From assembly GCF_003001935.1 (NCBI RefSeq), contig NZ_PVNG01000001.1, positions 620,001-684,000 on the forward strand: a stretch of 64,000 nt of DNA. The letters run 5' to 3'. This document shows positions 25,823 through 33,285 of this stretch, in pieces. Origin of the DNA: Nonomuraea fuscirosea. Lineage in GTDB: Bacteria; Actinomycetota; Actinomycetes; Streptosporangiales; Streptosporangiaceae. Made by a program: the position numbers and the translations under genes. Position 1 is the first letter of the stretch. Every line of letters begins with the position of its first letter. Below the pieces are notes generated by a model. That model made no database searches, was not told the origin of the DNA, and saw only the letters and a program-made list of their open reading frames with translations.

Positions 25823-26938
25823 TTGAATCTCAGCCATCCGTTGAGCGGGGCCACGTTGGCCCGCTTTCGAGGCCTCCTCGACCCGGCCCTCAGGGACGCC
25901 GTCTCGGTGCTCGACCCCTGGGGGGAGCGCATGGCCGCGTTCGCTTTGGGCTGGTCAGACACGGACGGCGGCCCGCACGGCGGCGTCGGCGGGGGCTTTG
26001 GGGGCGTCGGCGGTGGCGCCGATAGAGCAACCGGTGGGGGAACAACGGACAGAGGAGCCGGTAGCGGAACCAACGGGATATCCAGGGGCGACGGCGGCAA
26101 GGGGGTGCGGCCCGCCCTCGCCCTGCTGAGCGCCGAGGCCGTCGGCGCTCCCGCCGAGTCAGCGCTGCCCGGCGCGGTGGCGGTGGAGCTGGTGCACGCC
26201 TTCTCCCTGGCGCACGACGACATCATCGACCGCGACGAGCTGCGCAGGCACCGCGCCGCCCTGTGGAAGGCGTACGGTGTGGGCCCGGCGCTGCTCACCG
26301 GTGACGCGCTGCTGGCCCTGGCCGTCAGCCAGCTGGCCGGCCGGCCGGAGGCGATGCCGTACCTGTCCGCCGCCCTGATCGAACTGGTCCAGGGGCAGAG
26401 CGCCGACATGGCGTTCGAGAACCGCCCGTGGAAGGGGCCGGGCGAGGTCGGCATAGACGAATACGCCGAGATGGCCGCGGGCAAGACCGGCAGCCTGCTG
26501 GGCGCGGCCGCCGCCGCCGGCGTCGCCCTCGGTGGGGCGCCGGAACTGGCCGACCCCATGTGGGCCATGGGCCGCGACCTCGGGGTGGCCTTCCAGATCG
26601 TGGACGACATGCTCGGCATCTGGGGCGACCCACGCGTGACGGGCAAACCCATCTACAGCGACCTGCGGCACGAGAAGAAGACGCTCCCCGTCCTGGCCGC
26701 CCTCGCCGACGGCGGTTCCGCCGCCCGCGAACTGTCCGCCCTCCTGGCGGCCGGAACGACGGACGAGGAGTCCGTACGACACGCCGCCCACCTCGTGGAG
26801 GAGGCGGGAGGCCGGGAGAAGTCCCAGGCCCTGGCCGACCGGTACGTGGAAACCGCGCTGAGCGTCATCGACGAACACCTCCCGTCCGCCACCGAACTCC
26901 GCACCCTGTGCAACTCCCTGGTCCACCGCGTCAACTGA
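25823..26938 (+). CDS. Polyprenyl diphosphate synthase (GGPP/FPP synthase-like)
   Basis: A protein of 371 residues from TTG 25823, supported by AGGAGC seven bases upstream. It has KGVRP, the first Asp-rich motif DDIID (132-136) and the second DDMLGIWGD. The first motif lacks the two-residue insert of bacterial FPP synthases, and a Phe lies five residues before it with Ser at -4; by the archaeal rule this leans to C20 (GGPP), but that is inference. Residues 46-90 are a Gly-rich low-complexity insert between the first helices, not usual for the family. It should supply the substrate for the cyclases encoded upstream. Confidence 0.87.
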   Translation: MNLSHPLSGATLARFRGLLDPALRDAVSVLDPWGERMAAFALGWSDTDGGPHGGVGGGFGGVGGGADRATGGGTTDRGAGSGTNGISRGDGGKGVRPALALLSAEAVGAPAESALPGAVAVELVHAFSLAHDDIIDRDELRRHRAALWKAYGVGPALLTGDALLALAVSQLAGRPEAMPYLSAALIELVQGQSADMAFENRPWKGPGEVGIDEYAEMAAGKTGSLLGAAAAAGVALGGAPELADPMWAMGRDLGVAFQIVDDMLGIWGDPRVTGKPIYSDLRHEKKTLPVLAALADGGSAARELSALLAAGTTDEESVRHAAHLVEEAGGREKSQALADRYVETALSVIDEHLPSATELRTLCNSLVHRVN

Positions 26939-27070
26939 CACCCAGTCCCGCGGCGGGAAGGGTGCCACGTTCACCAGGGACAGGCCGTCGGCGACGACCG
27001 CGCTGACCAGGCATCCACATCAGCGGGGGCGCTTCCAGCCTCTCCGGCAGGGTGTGCGGATAATGGCGGG

Positions 27071-28000
27071 ATGAGATCACTGGGCATTACCGGCCTGTCC
27101 GTTTTCCCGATATCGCTCGGCACCAATGTCTTCGGCTGGACCGCCGACAAGGAGACCTCGTTCGCCGTCCTCGACGCCTACGTCGAAGGTGGCGGCAACT
27201 TCCTCGACACGGCGGACGTCTACCCGTACTGGGCGACGGGGGAGTCGACCTCCGAGACGATCATCGGCGAGTGGCTGGCGGCGCGCCGCAACCGCGACTC
27301 CATCGTGCTGGCCACCAAGGTCGGCATGCTGGAGGGGCACAAGGGGCTGGCGCCGGCCACGATCAGGACGGCGGTCGAGGACTCGCTGCGGCGGCTGCGT
27401 ACCGACTACATCGACCTCTACTGGGCACACGTGGACGACCGCGACACGCCGCTGGTGGAGACGCTGTCCACGTTCGACACGCTGATCCGTGAGGGCAAGG
27501 TGCGCTACGTGGGCGCCTCCAACTACGACGCGCCACGGCTGGCCGAGGCCCTCAAGACCTCCGATGAAGAGGGCCTGGCCCGCTATGTGGCGTTGCAGCA
27601 GCCGTACAACCTGGTCGAACGCGCCTACGAGGGCGACCTGCGTGCGGTCGTGGCCGCCGAGGGCCTGGCCAGCACGCCGTACTCCGGGCTGGCCCGCGGC
27701 TTCCTGACCGGCAAGTACACGCCGGGCGCGAACGTGGACAGCCCGCGAGCGGGAGCGGCGGCCCGCTACCTGGAGACCGAGCACGGCCCCAGGACGCTGC
27801 AGGCCCTCACCCGGGTCGCGCAGGAACGCGGGGCCGCGCCGGCCTCGGTGGCACTGGCCTGGCTCGCCGCCCAGCCGACGATCACGACACCGCTCGCGAG
27901 CGCACGCAACGTGGAGCAGCTGCGCCCACTGATGGAGGCGGCGGCGCTGACGCTGAGCGAAGAGGAACTCACCCTCCTCGACGAGGCATCCCGCCCCTGA
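27071..28000 (+). CDS. Aldo/keto reductase
   Basis: A protein of 309 residues with the AKR barrel pattern: LGTNVFGW, FLDTADVYPYW (Asp and Tyr of the tetrad), ATKVG (Lys) and YIDLYWAHVDD (His). The phosphate-binding end, PLASARNVEQL, indicates NADPH use. It resembles the general stress/sugar-type AKRs of actinomycetes; the substrate is unknown. It is on its own transcript between the prenyl synthase and a STAS gene; a link to terpene reduction is possible but unsupported. Confidence 0.87.
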   Translation: MRSLGITGLSVFPISLGTNVFGWTADKETSFAVLDAYVEGGGNFLDTADVYPYWATGESTSETIIGEWLAARRNRDSIVLATKVGMLEGHKGLAPATIRTAVEDSLRRLRTDYIDLYWAHVDDRDTPLVETLSTFDTLIREGKVRYVGASNYDAPRLAEALKTSDEEGLARYVALQQPYNLVERAYEGDLRAVVAAEGLASTPYSGLARGFLTGKYTPGANVDSPRAGAAARYLETEHGPRTLQALTRVAQERGAAPASVALAWLAAQPTITTPLASARNVEQLRPLMEAAALTLSEEELTLLDEASRP

Positions 28001-28064
28001 CACTCGTTCCGGTCGCGGGCGAACGCCTGCCGCCACCATCCGGAGCGTTGAGGACGTGGACGAA

Positions 28065-28077
28065 CCGGTGTCACCGG
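28065..28077. repeat. 13-bp palindrome between convergent genes
   Basis: CCGGTG-T-CACCGG is a perfect palindrome between the aldo/keto reductase stop (28000) and the STAS gene stop (28109). It could be a short terminator stem; no T-tract follows. Confidence 0.3.
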
Positions 28078-28108
28078 CGTTGATGAGCCAGGCCGGCGGC
28101 CGTGAAGG

Positions 28109-28531
28109 TCAGGCGGTGGCGAGGCCGTGTTGGCGGCACCACTCGTCGACGCTGCCTGCCTCGCGCTCGGTGATCCGCGTCCAGTGCGCGTCGGCCGTGA
28201 TCGCCTCCTGCACCGAGCTGTGGGAGGCGAACACCGCCGTGAGGCCGGTGATCTTGAAGATGCGGGAGATGCGGTCCGTGGTCATGACGAGCGACAGCGA
28301 CCCGTCGTGCGTACGCAGCCGCTTGAGGCCGCCGACGAGAACCCCGAGGCCGGTCGAGTCGAGGAACTCCACCGCGCTGAGATCGGCGACGAGGTGCACG
28401 ATGCCCTTGCCCGCCAGGTCCACCACCTGCTCGCGCAGCTTGGGAGCAGTGAACACGTCGACCTCGCCGGCGATCTTGAGCACGGCGCAGTCGCCGACCG
28501 GTCCGACCACCTCGATGACGATGTCCTGCAT
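28109..28531 (-). CDS. STAS-domain anti-sigma factor antagonist
   Basis: A protein of 140 residues from ATG 28531, chosen because GAGG lies six bases upstream; ATGs at 28546 and 28558 are less well supplied. It has the STAS fold, [19 protein letters not shown], and the phosphorylatable serine in [13 protein letters not shown]. Such proteins bind anti-sigma kinases when unphosphorylated and so release a sigma factor. No kinase gene is nearby, so the partner is encoded elsewhere. A C-terminal extension of about 35 residues follows the fold. It is divergent from an XRE regulator. Confidence 0.85.
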   Translation of the reverse strand: MQDIVIEVVGPVGDCAVLKIAGEVDVFTAPKLREQVVDLAGKGIVHLVADLSAVEFLDSTGLGVLVGGLKRLRTHDGSLSLVMTTDRISRIFKITGLTAVFASHSSVQEAITADAHWTRITEREAGSVDEWCRQHGLATA

Positions 28532-28579
28532 GTCTCGCCTCACCATCAGTCGTGTCATTGACTACATTGACGGGGAACT

Positions 28580-28599
28580 CTGTAGATTTACAGTACTGT
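28580..28599. promoter_or_regulatory. Overlapping palindromes between the STAS and XRE genes
   Basis: CTGTA-GATT-TACAG (28580-28593) overlaps ACAGTACTGT (28590-28599), both perfect. A wider pair, GTCATTGAC (28554-28562) and GTCAATGAC (28615-28623), frames them. The site sits in the 145-base divergent gap and is a good candidate operator for the adjacent XRE regulator. Confidence 0.45.
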
Positions 28600-28676
28600 C
28601 GCGAGCGCCCTTCCGTCAATGACCGGCTGTCGGTGTCATCGTGCAGAATGACAGGCAGGCGTGAAGGGGCGTGGGG

Positions 28677-29111
28677 ATGCGGGTAGAAGAGGCGATCGGG
28701 CGGCAGCTCGCACGGCTGCGGGCGGAACGCCGGATGTCGCTGACCGAGCTGGGGGAGGCGCTGGGCCGCTACCTGGACAGGCCGTGGAGCCGCCAGGCCG
28801 TTCACCAGGCCGAGCGTGGGCAACGGGCCTTCACGGCGGCCGAGCTGACCGCCCTCGCCCTGGTCCTCGACACCTCGGTCCAGGTGCTGTTCCGTGCCGA
28901 GGACGACGGCATCGAACTGCCCGGCGGCGCCGTCTCCCGCGAGGACTACCGGGGGATCCTGCTGAGCAGAGAGCCGGACATGCCGCTCGACGGGGTGGAG
29001 GAGCTGATCATCGCCCTGCATGACATCGGCGAAGTCCTCTCCCGCCCCGCCCTGGCCCGCCTCGCCCGAATCGGCCGCGTAGCCGACCAGGTAGCCGGCC
29101 CAGAACACTAA
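28677..29111 (+). CDS. XRE-family helix-turn-helix protein
   Basis: A protein of 144 residues. The N-terminal HTH runs IGRQLARLRAERRMSLTELG, RYLDRPWSRQAVHQAERGQR; the second half, from AELTALALVLDTSVQVLF to the end, is a helical domain without a known ligand motif. ATG 28677 has AAGGGG seven bases upstream; GTG 28671 is an alternative. It probably binds its own promoter at the palindromes near 28590 and may govern the divergent STAS gene. Confidence 0.8.
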   Translation: MRVEEAIGRQLARLRAERRMSLTELGEALGRYLDRPWSRQAVHQAERGQRAFTAAELTALALVLDTSVQVLFRAEDDGIELPGGAVSREDYRGILLSREPDMPLDGVEELIIALHDIGEVLSRPALARLARIGRVADQVAGPEH

Positions 29112-29162
29112 CCCGCCGCCTGGCCGGATGACTCGGTCCGGGCGGATAACCCGGTCCTGCTT

Positions 29163-29400
29163 GGTGTCTGGTCTGGCGTGGTGTCTGGGTCTGGCGTGGG
29201 GGTCTCGGCTGGACTTGGTGTCCGGGCCGGGCATGATGTCTCGGCTGGGCCTAATGTCCGGGCTTGGCCTGGCGTCTCGGCCGGGCTTAGTATCTGCGCC
29301 CGATTTGGCGTCTGGGCGCGGCCTGGCGTATGGCTCGGCTTGGGGTCTGGCCCGGCTTGGCGTCTGGCCCGGTCTGGTATCTCGGTCGGGCCTGGCTTCT
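29163..29400. repeat. Degenerate 17-19 bp tandem repeat, about 13 copies
   Basis: Units resemble GGCGTCTGGCCCGGCTT and vary at several positions, for example GGTGTCCGGGCCGGGCAT and GGCGTCTCGGCCGGGCTT. The period is mostly 18 bases. The array begins 51 bases after the XRE gene stop. Confidence 0.75.
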
Positions 29401-29514
29401 CCCATTGACCCCCATATCCCGCCCTCGTTCGACCTTCCGCCCTGTCGCCTGAGGTTCCGCTTCCGTCGACGTCCTATCCCGATATCCGGCTCTTCTCCGG
29501 TGTCTGGCCTTCTT

Positions 29515-29592
29515 CTCCCGCTCCCGCTCCCGCTCCCGCTCCCGCTCCCGCTCCCGCTCCCGCTCCCGCTCCCGCTCCCGCTCCCGCTCCCG
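29515..29592. repeat. Perfect hexanucleotide microsatellite (CTCCCG)13
   Basis: Thirteen uninterrupted copies of CTCCCG fill 78 bases. The array then decays into imperfect copies such as CTCCCT and CTCCTG up to about 29690. Long perfect hexamer arrays are rare in bacteria and prone to slippage. Confidence 0.95.
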
Positions 29593-29894
29593 CTTCCCGC
29601 TCATGCTCCCTGCTCCCTGCTCCCTGCTTCCCGCTCCTGCTCTCGCCCGAGCTCCTGCTCCCGCCCGCGCTCCCGCTCTCGCCCTCGCCCGTGTTTCTGC
29701 TCTTCCCTGGGGTTCCAGTGCGGGGCCTCCCAGGCCAGGCCCCGCTCAGAACAGTGCGAGCCTCCTGCAGACCAGGTTGGCCTAGTTCAGCTGAAGAGCG
29801 CGAACCCGGTTGCGGCGTTCGCTGTGGGCGGGGGCGTCAGCGGGAACGCTCGGTGGTAGGGGAGCCAGGTTGGAAGGTGGCGGTGGTCGGGAGG

Positions 29895-29990
29895 CTGGCC
29901 GGGGTGGTCGCCCGTGGCCTCGGACGTCGGCCGGGGTGGTCGCCCGTGACCTCAGATGCTGGCCTGGTTGGTTGCCCGTGGCCTCAGAGG
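29895..29990. repeat. 32-bp tandem repeat, three copies
   Basis: Three consecutive units start at 29895, 29927 and 29959, each of the form CTGGCCGGGGTGGTCGCCCG plus a 12-base end. The first two are almost identical; the third has diverged. The array ends 50 bases before the stop of the WS/DGAT gene on the other strand. Confidence 0.85.
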
Positions 29991-30039
29991 CGGCGTTCTA
30001 CCGCGATCCTGTGCCGTCGTTCTGCATCACCGCCAGGAC

Positions 30040-31917
30040 CTATGCCGGTTGACCGGTTACCAGCTCGGCCTCGGCGCCGTTGCGGAACTCGTCGTCCACT
30101 TGGTCGTCCAGGAGTTCGTCGAGCGCCGTACGCAGGTGGGCCAGCAGGCTCCACACGTCGTTCACGCGTTCGGGGCAGGCCACGATGCCGAAGTCGAGCA
30201 TGCCGTCGTACGAGAAGCAGGTGATGTTGAGGCCGCCGCTCATGTCGGTCAGCACCGACAGGGGATAGTAGGACAGGACCCGGCCGCCGCACAGATAGAG
30301 CGGGAACTGCGGGCCGGGGACGTTGCTGATGATGAGGTTGATCGGTGGGAACGCCATCCCGGCCAGCCGGAAGATCGCCGGTGTGGCCAGGCTGGTGACC
30401 GGGGCGGGCAGCATCGAGCACAGTTCGCTCAGCCAGGTCGCCGGAGCCCGGGCGAACCGCCGTTTGGCTTGGCTCATGGCGTTTCCGACGGCCTGCAACC
30501 GCTCTCTGGCGTCGGCGACGTTCGTGGGCAGGGGTGTCACCATCGCGGAGATCTGGTTGCCGACCAGGTCCTTCGCCTCGGCCCGTCGTACCGCCACCGG
30601 GACGGCCACGATCAGCGGCGCCTCGGGCAGCGCGTTCCGTTCGCGCAGCCACGAGCGCAGGGCCGACGTGCACAACGTCATGACGACGTCGTTGACGCTG
30701 ACGCCGTTGGCCTTGGCGACGTTCTTGACGTCCTTGAGCGACAGCGAGCCGAAGGAGAGGTGGCGGCGGGCGCTGATGGGGCCGTTGAACGGGGTCCGCG
30801 GGACGGCGAGGCTGGGCAGGCCGGGACGGTGATGCCCGTCGCCGGACACCACCCGCGCGGCCTTGGCGATCAGCTTCGCGCCGGGCAGGCCCGCGACCAC
30901 GGGGATGGCGTCCATATCCTCCGCCGCCCTGACAGCCGACTGGAGGGCGCGTACGGGATGGGTCACGCCACGGACGGCGGCTCCGGCCAGCATGCGGATC
31001 ATCCCCGGCGTATCGTCATCCGGCGCCGGAGAGCCGGGCATCGCCCCGCCACTCGCGTGCTCGGTTTCGGCGGGCGCAGGGCTAGGCATCGACCCGTCGG
31101 CCGCGTCCTTCGTCTCGGCGGGCGCAGGGCCAGGCATCGACCCGTCGGCCGCGTCCTTCGTCTCGGCGGGCGTAGGACCGGGCATCGACCCGTCGGCCGC
31201 GTGCTCCGTCTTGGTGGGCGTAGGGCTGGGCTTCGATCCGTCGGCCGTGGCGGGCGCGGAGCGGGGCTTCGACTTGCTGACCGCGTGCCCCGTCTCGGTG
31301 GGTGTGGGGGCAGGCATCGAGTCGTCGGCCGCGTCTTCCGTCTCGGTGGGTGCGGTGGCGAGGGGTGTGGGACGTGCCCCGGTGGGGGGTTTGGCGGTGG
31401 TGGGGGTTGTTGTCGTGGGGATGCGTCTGCGGGTGAGGTGGCCGTCGGGGGTCAGGTCGAGGAGAGTGGCCAGGGTTTCGGCGCCTGAGACGCCGTCGAT
31501 GGCGGCGTGGTGCACCTTGGTGTAGACGGCCACCTTTCCGTCGGTCAGGCCGGTGATCAGGTGCATCTCCCACAGTGGATGCGCACGGTCGAGACGGCGG
31601 GCGTGGAGTTGGGCCACGGTCTCGGCGAGTTGCCAGTCGTCACCAGGCTCGGGCAGCTCCGTCTCGAACAGGTGGTTGGCGATGTCGAAGTCGGGATCGG
31701 CCGCCCAGTACGGGTGGTCGAGACCCAGCGGCACCTCCACCAGGCGCAGGCTGAGTGCGGGGGAGAGGTGGAGGCGATCCAGCAGCAGCTCCGCCAGGGC
31801 GGCTCTGCTGACCGAGCCGTCCGCCGAGTCGAGCAGCGCGAGACCGGCCACGTGTGCGGCGGTCGTGGTCGTCTCGACATTGAGGAACTGGGCGTCGAGT
31901 GCGGTCAGCTGGCGCAT
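30040..31917 (-). CDS. Wax ester synthase/diacylglycerol acyltransferase (WS/DGAT)
   Basis: A protein of 625 residues, about 150 longer than usual. The acyl-CoA condensation motif HHAAIDG is at residues 136-142, and DFDIANHLFETELPEPG, NGVSVNDVVMTLC, LVGNQISAMVTPLPTN and NVPGPQFPLYLCG are family landmarks. It transfers acyl groups to diacylglycerol or fatty alcohols to store neutral lipid. The extra length is a Pro/Thr/Ala-rich insert at about residues 160-300 in the linker between the two halves, largely built from a 48-bp repeat. The start is well supported by AAAAGGAG. Its activity despite the insert is likely, because both halves are intact. Confidence 0.92.
   Translation of the reverse strand: MRQLTALDAQFLNVETTTTAAHVAGLALLDSADGSVSRAALAELLLDRLHLSPALSLRLVEVPLGLDHPYWAADPDFDIANHLFETELPEPGDDWQLAETVAQLHARRLDRAHPLWEMHLITGLTDGKVAVYTKVHHAAIDGVSGAETLATLLDLTPDGHLTRRRIPTTTTPTTAKPPTGARPTPLATAPTETEDAADDSMPAPTPTETGHAVSKSKPRSAPATADGSKPSPTPTKTEHAADGSMPGPTPAETKDAADGSMPGPAPAETKDAADGSMPSPAPAETEHASGGAMPGSPAPDDDTPGMIRMLAGAAVRGVTHPVRALQSAVRAAEDMDAIPVVAGLPGAKLIAKAARVVSGDGHHRPGLPSLAVPRTPFNGPISARRHLSFGSLSLKDVKNVAKANGVSVNDVVMTLCTSALRSWLRERNALPEAPLIVAVPVAVRRAEAKDLVGNQISAMVTPLPTNVADARERLQAVGNAMSQAKRRFARAPATWLSELCSMLPAPVTSLATPAIFRLAGMAFPPINLIISNVPGPQFPLYLCGGRVLSYYPLSVLTDMSGGLNITCFSYDGMLDFGIVACPERVNDVWSLLAHLRTALDELLDDQVDDEFRNGAEAELVTGQPA
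31039..31362 (-). repeat. 48-bp tandem repeat, seven copies, in the WS/DGAT linker
   Basis: Units begin at 31039, 31087, 31135, 31183, 31231, 31267 and 31315; the fifth lacks 12 bases, preserving frame. Each encodes 16 residues such as DGSMPGPAPAETKDAA. Copies two and three are nearly identical, so the array is recent or being homogenised. Confidence 0.92.
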
Positions 31918-32059
31918 CGGCTCTCCTTTTCCCTTGGTGTGGGCAGCTTCACACGAGGGGATTTCCGGAAGGTTTCTGCGCGAGTCTTTCAGATGAATTC
32001 AGATGTGCCGAACCCGCCTTTCGAGAATCGCCTGCTCAGCTTGGATGGGTGACAATTTC

Positions 32060-33106
32060 CTATCCATTGACGACGTGAATGGGATGTTGGACAACGGCGT
32101 CGAAGTGATAGCCGAACGGATGTCGCGGGATGGTGAGGGGCTGGGTGGCGCCCGTCTCGTCGGTGGCGCGCGCCATGAGCAGCCGCGTGCCCGTGCGCTG
32201 CGGAGCCCATTCGATGTGCCAGGGCAGCCAGGCGCTGACCAGGTGTTGTCCGTGGTGCTCCGCCTGGCGCCAGGTCAGTCCGCCGTCGAGACTGACCTCC
32301 ACCCGGACGATCCGGCCGTGTCCCGACCAGGAGCGGCCGCGCAGGACGCGCGGGCTCCCGAGGGGCACGCGCGCATTCCATTCGAGCTCGAATGCGCTCT
32401 TCACCGGCTGCGTGGTGACGTCCCGGTAAAAGACCGTGTTCCACGGCGTGAAGAGCTCTGTTGTTGAAATTTCTATGTCGCCGAGCCATTTTATCGACGC
32501 TATTCCCACCCATCCCGGCACCACCAGCCGCACCGGAAATCCATGGTCGGGCGGCAGCGGTCCGCCGTTCATCTCATAGGCGACGAGCACGTCGTCCATG
32601 GCCTTGTCGACGGGCAGCGGCCTGCGTACGTGCCCGTGGTCCTCGAACGGCGCGTCGAGCCCGGTGGGCAGCACGTCGACCGCGCCCGGCAGCACGCCCA
32701 CCTCGTTGAGGAGATGGCGTAGCGGTACGCCCCGCCACCGCGCGACCCCGATCGCCCCGAGCCCCCACTGCGTGCCGGGCGCTCCGTCGTGCTGCTGCGT
32801 CCGGTAGAAACGCCGCCCGTTGCCCGCGCACTCGATCGCCACGTCGTACGTGCGCGACGGCATCGCCCGCAACTCGTCGTAGCTGAACTCACGCGGCCGG
32901 CGCACGCCCGCCCCGTGGACGTTCAGCCGCCAGGTGGTGGCGTCGATGAGCGGGGTGAAGGTGTGATTGCGCACGAAGAAGCGGTCGTTCGGGGTGTGGT
33001 ACCCGAGCCCCGCCATGGACTCCCAGCGCATCTCCGCGCTGTTGCCGTGCACCCGGAACAGGTGGTCGGGCAGCGGCTTGGCGATCGCCGCCGTGGCTTG
33101 CTTCAT
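32060..33106 (-). CDS. Sulfite oxidase-family molybdopterin enzyme
   Basis: A protein of 348 residues. The molybdenum-ligand cysteine is C93 in IECAGNGRRF; RFFVRNHTFTPLID near the start and VRLVVPGWVGIASIKWLGDI belong to the Moco-binding domain, and a C-terminal Ig-like dimerisation domain has RVEVSLDGGLTW. There is no haem domain and no Tat signal, so it resembles the plant/bacterial cytosolic type. The substrate may be sulfite or another oxo-compound. GAGGTG precedes the ATG, and a palindrome GGAACGTTCC lies about 100 bases upstream. Confidence 0.9.
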   Translation of the reverse strand: MKQATAAIAKPLPDHLFRVHGNSAEMRWESMAGLGYHTPNDRFFVRNHTFTPLIDATTWRLNVHGAGVRRPREFSYDELRAMPSRTYDVAIECAGNGRRFYRTQQHDGAPGTQWGLGAIGVARWRGVPLRHLLNEVGVLPGAVDVLPTGLDAPFEDHGHVRRPLPVDKAMDDVLVAYEMNGGPLPPDHGFPVRLVVPGWVGIASIKWLGDIEISTTELFTPWNTVFYRDVTTQPVKSAFELEWNARVPLGSPRVLRGRSWSGHGRIVRVEVSLDGGLTWRQAEHHGQHLVSAWLPWHIEWAPQRTGTRLLMARATDETGATQPLTIPRHPFGYHFDAVVQHPIHVVNG

Positions 33107-33208
33107 GAGAGCATCACCTCGTTATGCCTATTTCCTACCTGGAAACCATTTAATCTCCTCGCCCTGTCTGGTGGCGACCCCATTGCCGAAACCTGTCTCA
33201 GCTGTACG

Positions 33209-33218
33209 GGAACGTTCC
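33209..33218. promoter_or_regulatory. Palindrome GGAACGTTCC upstream of the sulfite oxidase gene
   Basis: A perfect 10-bp palindrome centred on CG, about 103 bases before the start codon at 33106, in the 179-base gap after the HExxH gene. The form is like a LacI-type operator. No local regulator is assigned. Confidence 0.3.
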
Positions 33219-33285
33219 AGTCTCTGCCTCGCAGCATCTACCCGGCTCCGGGCCCGAGCCAACCCGCCCACGGTCGCCGGCGGGG

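Larger units (their letters stand above)
29112..30039. other. Non-coding, repeat-rich spacer
   Basis: No credible gene is seen in these 928 bases. Open frames exist on both strands, but they translate into Leu-Pro, Arg-Glu or RPD-type low-complexity repeats and have no ribosome sites. The stretch instead carries three separate tandem arrays (18-bp, 6-bp and 32-bp units), listed on their own. Confidence 0.7.

Noticed and set aside
17543..26938. Treating the conservon as part of the terpene cluster proper
   Set aside because: Conservons occur in many copies per genome and are not always linked to biosynthetic genes; adjacency is noted but co-function is not claimed.
26939..27070. A short gene or RNA between prenyl synthase and aldo/keto reductase
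   Set aside because: No start with ribosome site and no structured RNA pattern was seen in these 132 bases.
28071..29405. Long minus-strand frame through the 18-bp array into the STAS region
   Set aside because: It runs in the wrong frame across the STAS gene and consists of RPD-type repeat residues; codon bias in high-GC DNA explains the openness.
29287..29604. Minus-strand open frame encoding Arg-Glu repeats, and plus-strand frame encoding Leu-Pro repeats
   Set aside because: Both are simply the (CTCCCG)13 array and neighbouring repeats read as codons; no ribosome site, no domain, no conserved ends.
29515..29990. Possible CRISPR array
   Set aside because: Repeats are contiguous with no unique spacers, the units are not CRISPR length, and no cas gene is present.
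31039..31362. Possible CRISPR-like array of 48-bp units
   Set aside because: Units are in frame within the WS/DGAT gene and have no spacers; it is a coding minisatellite.
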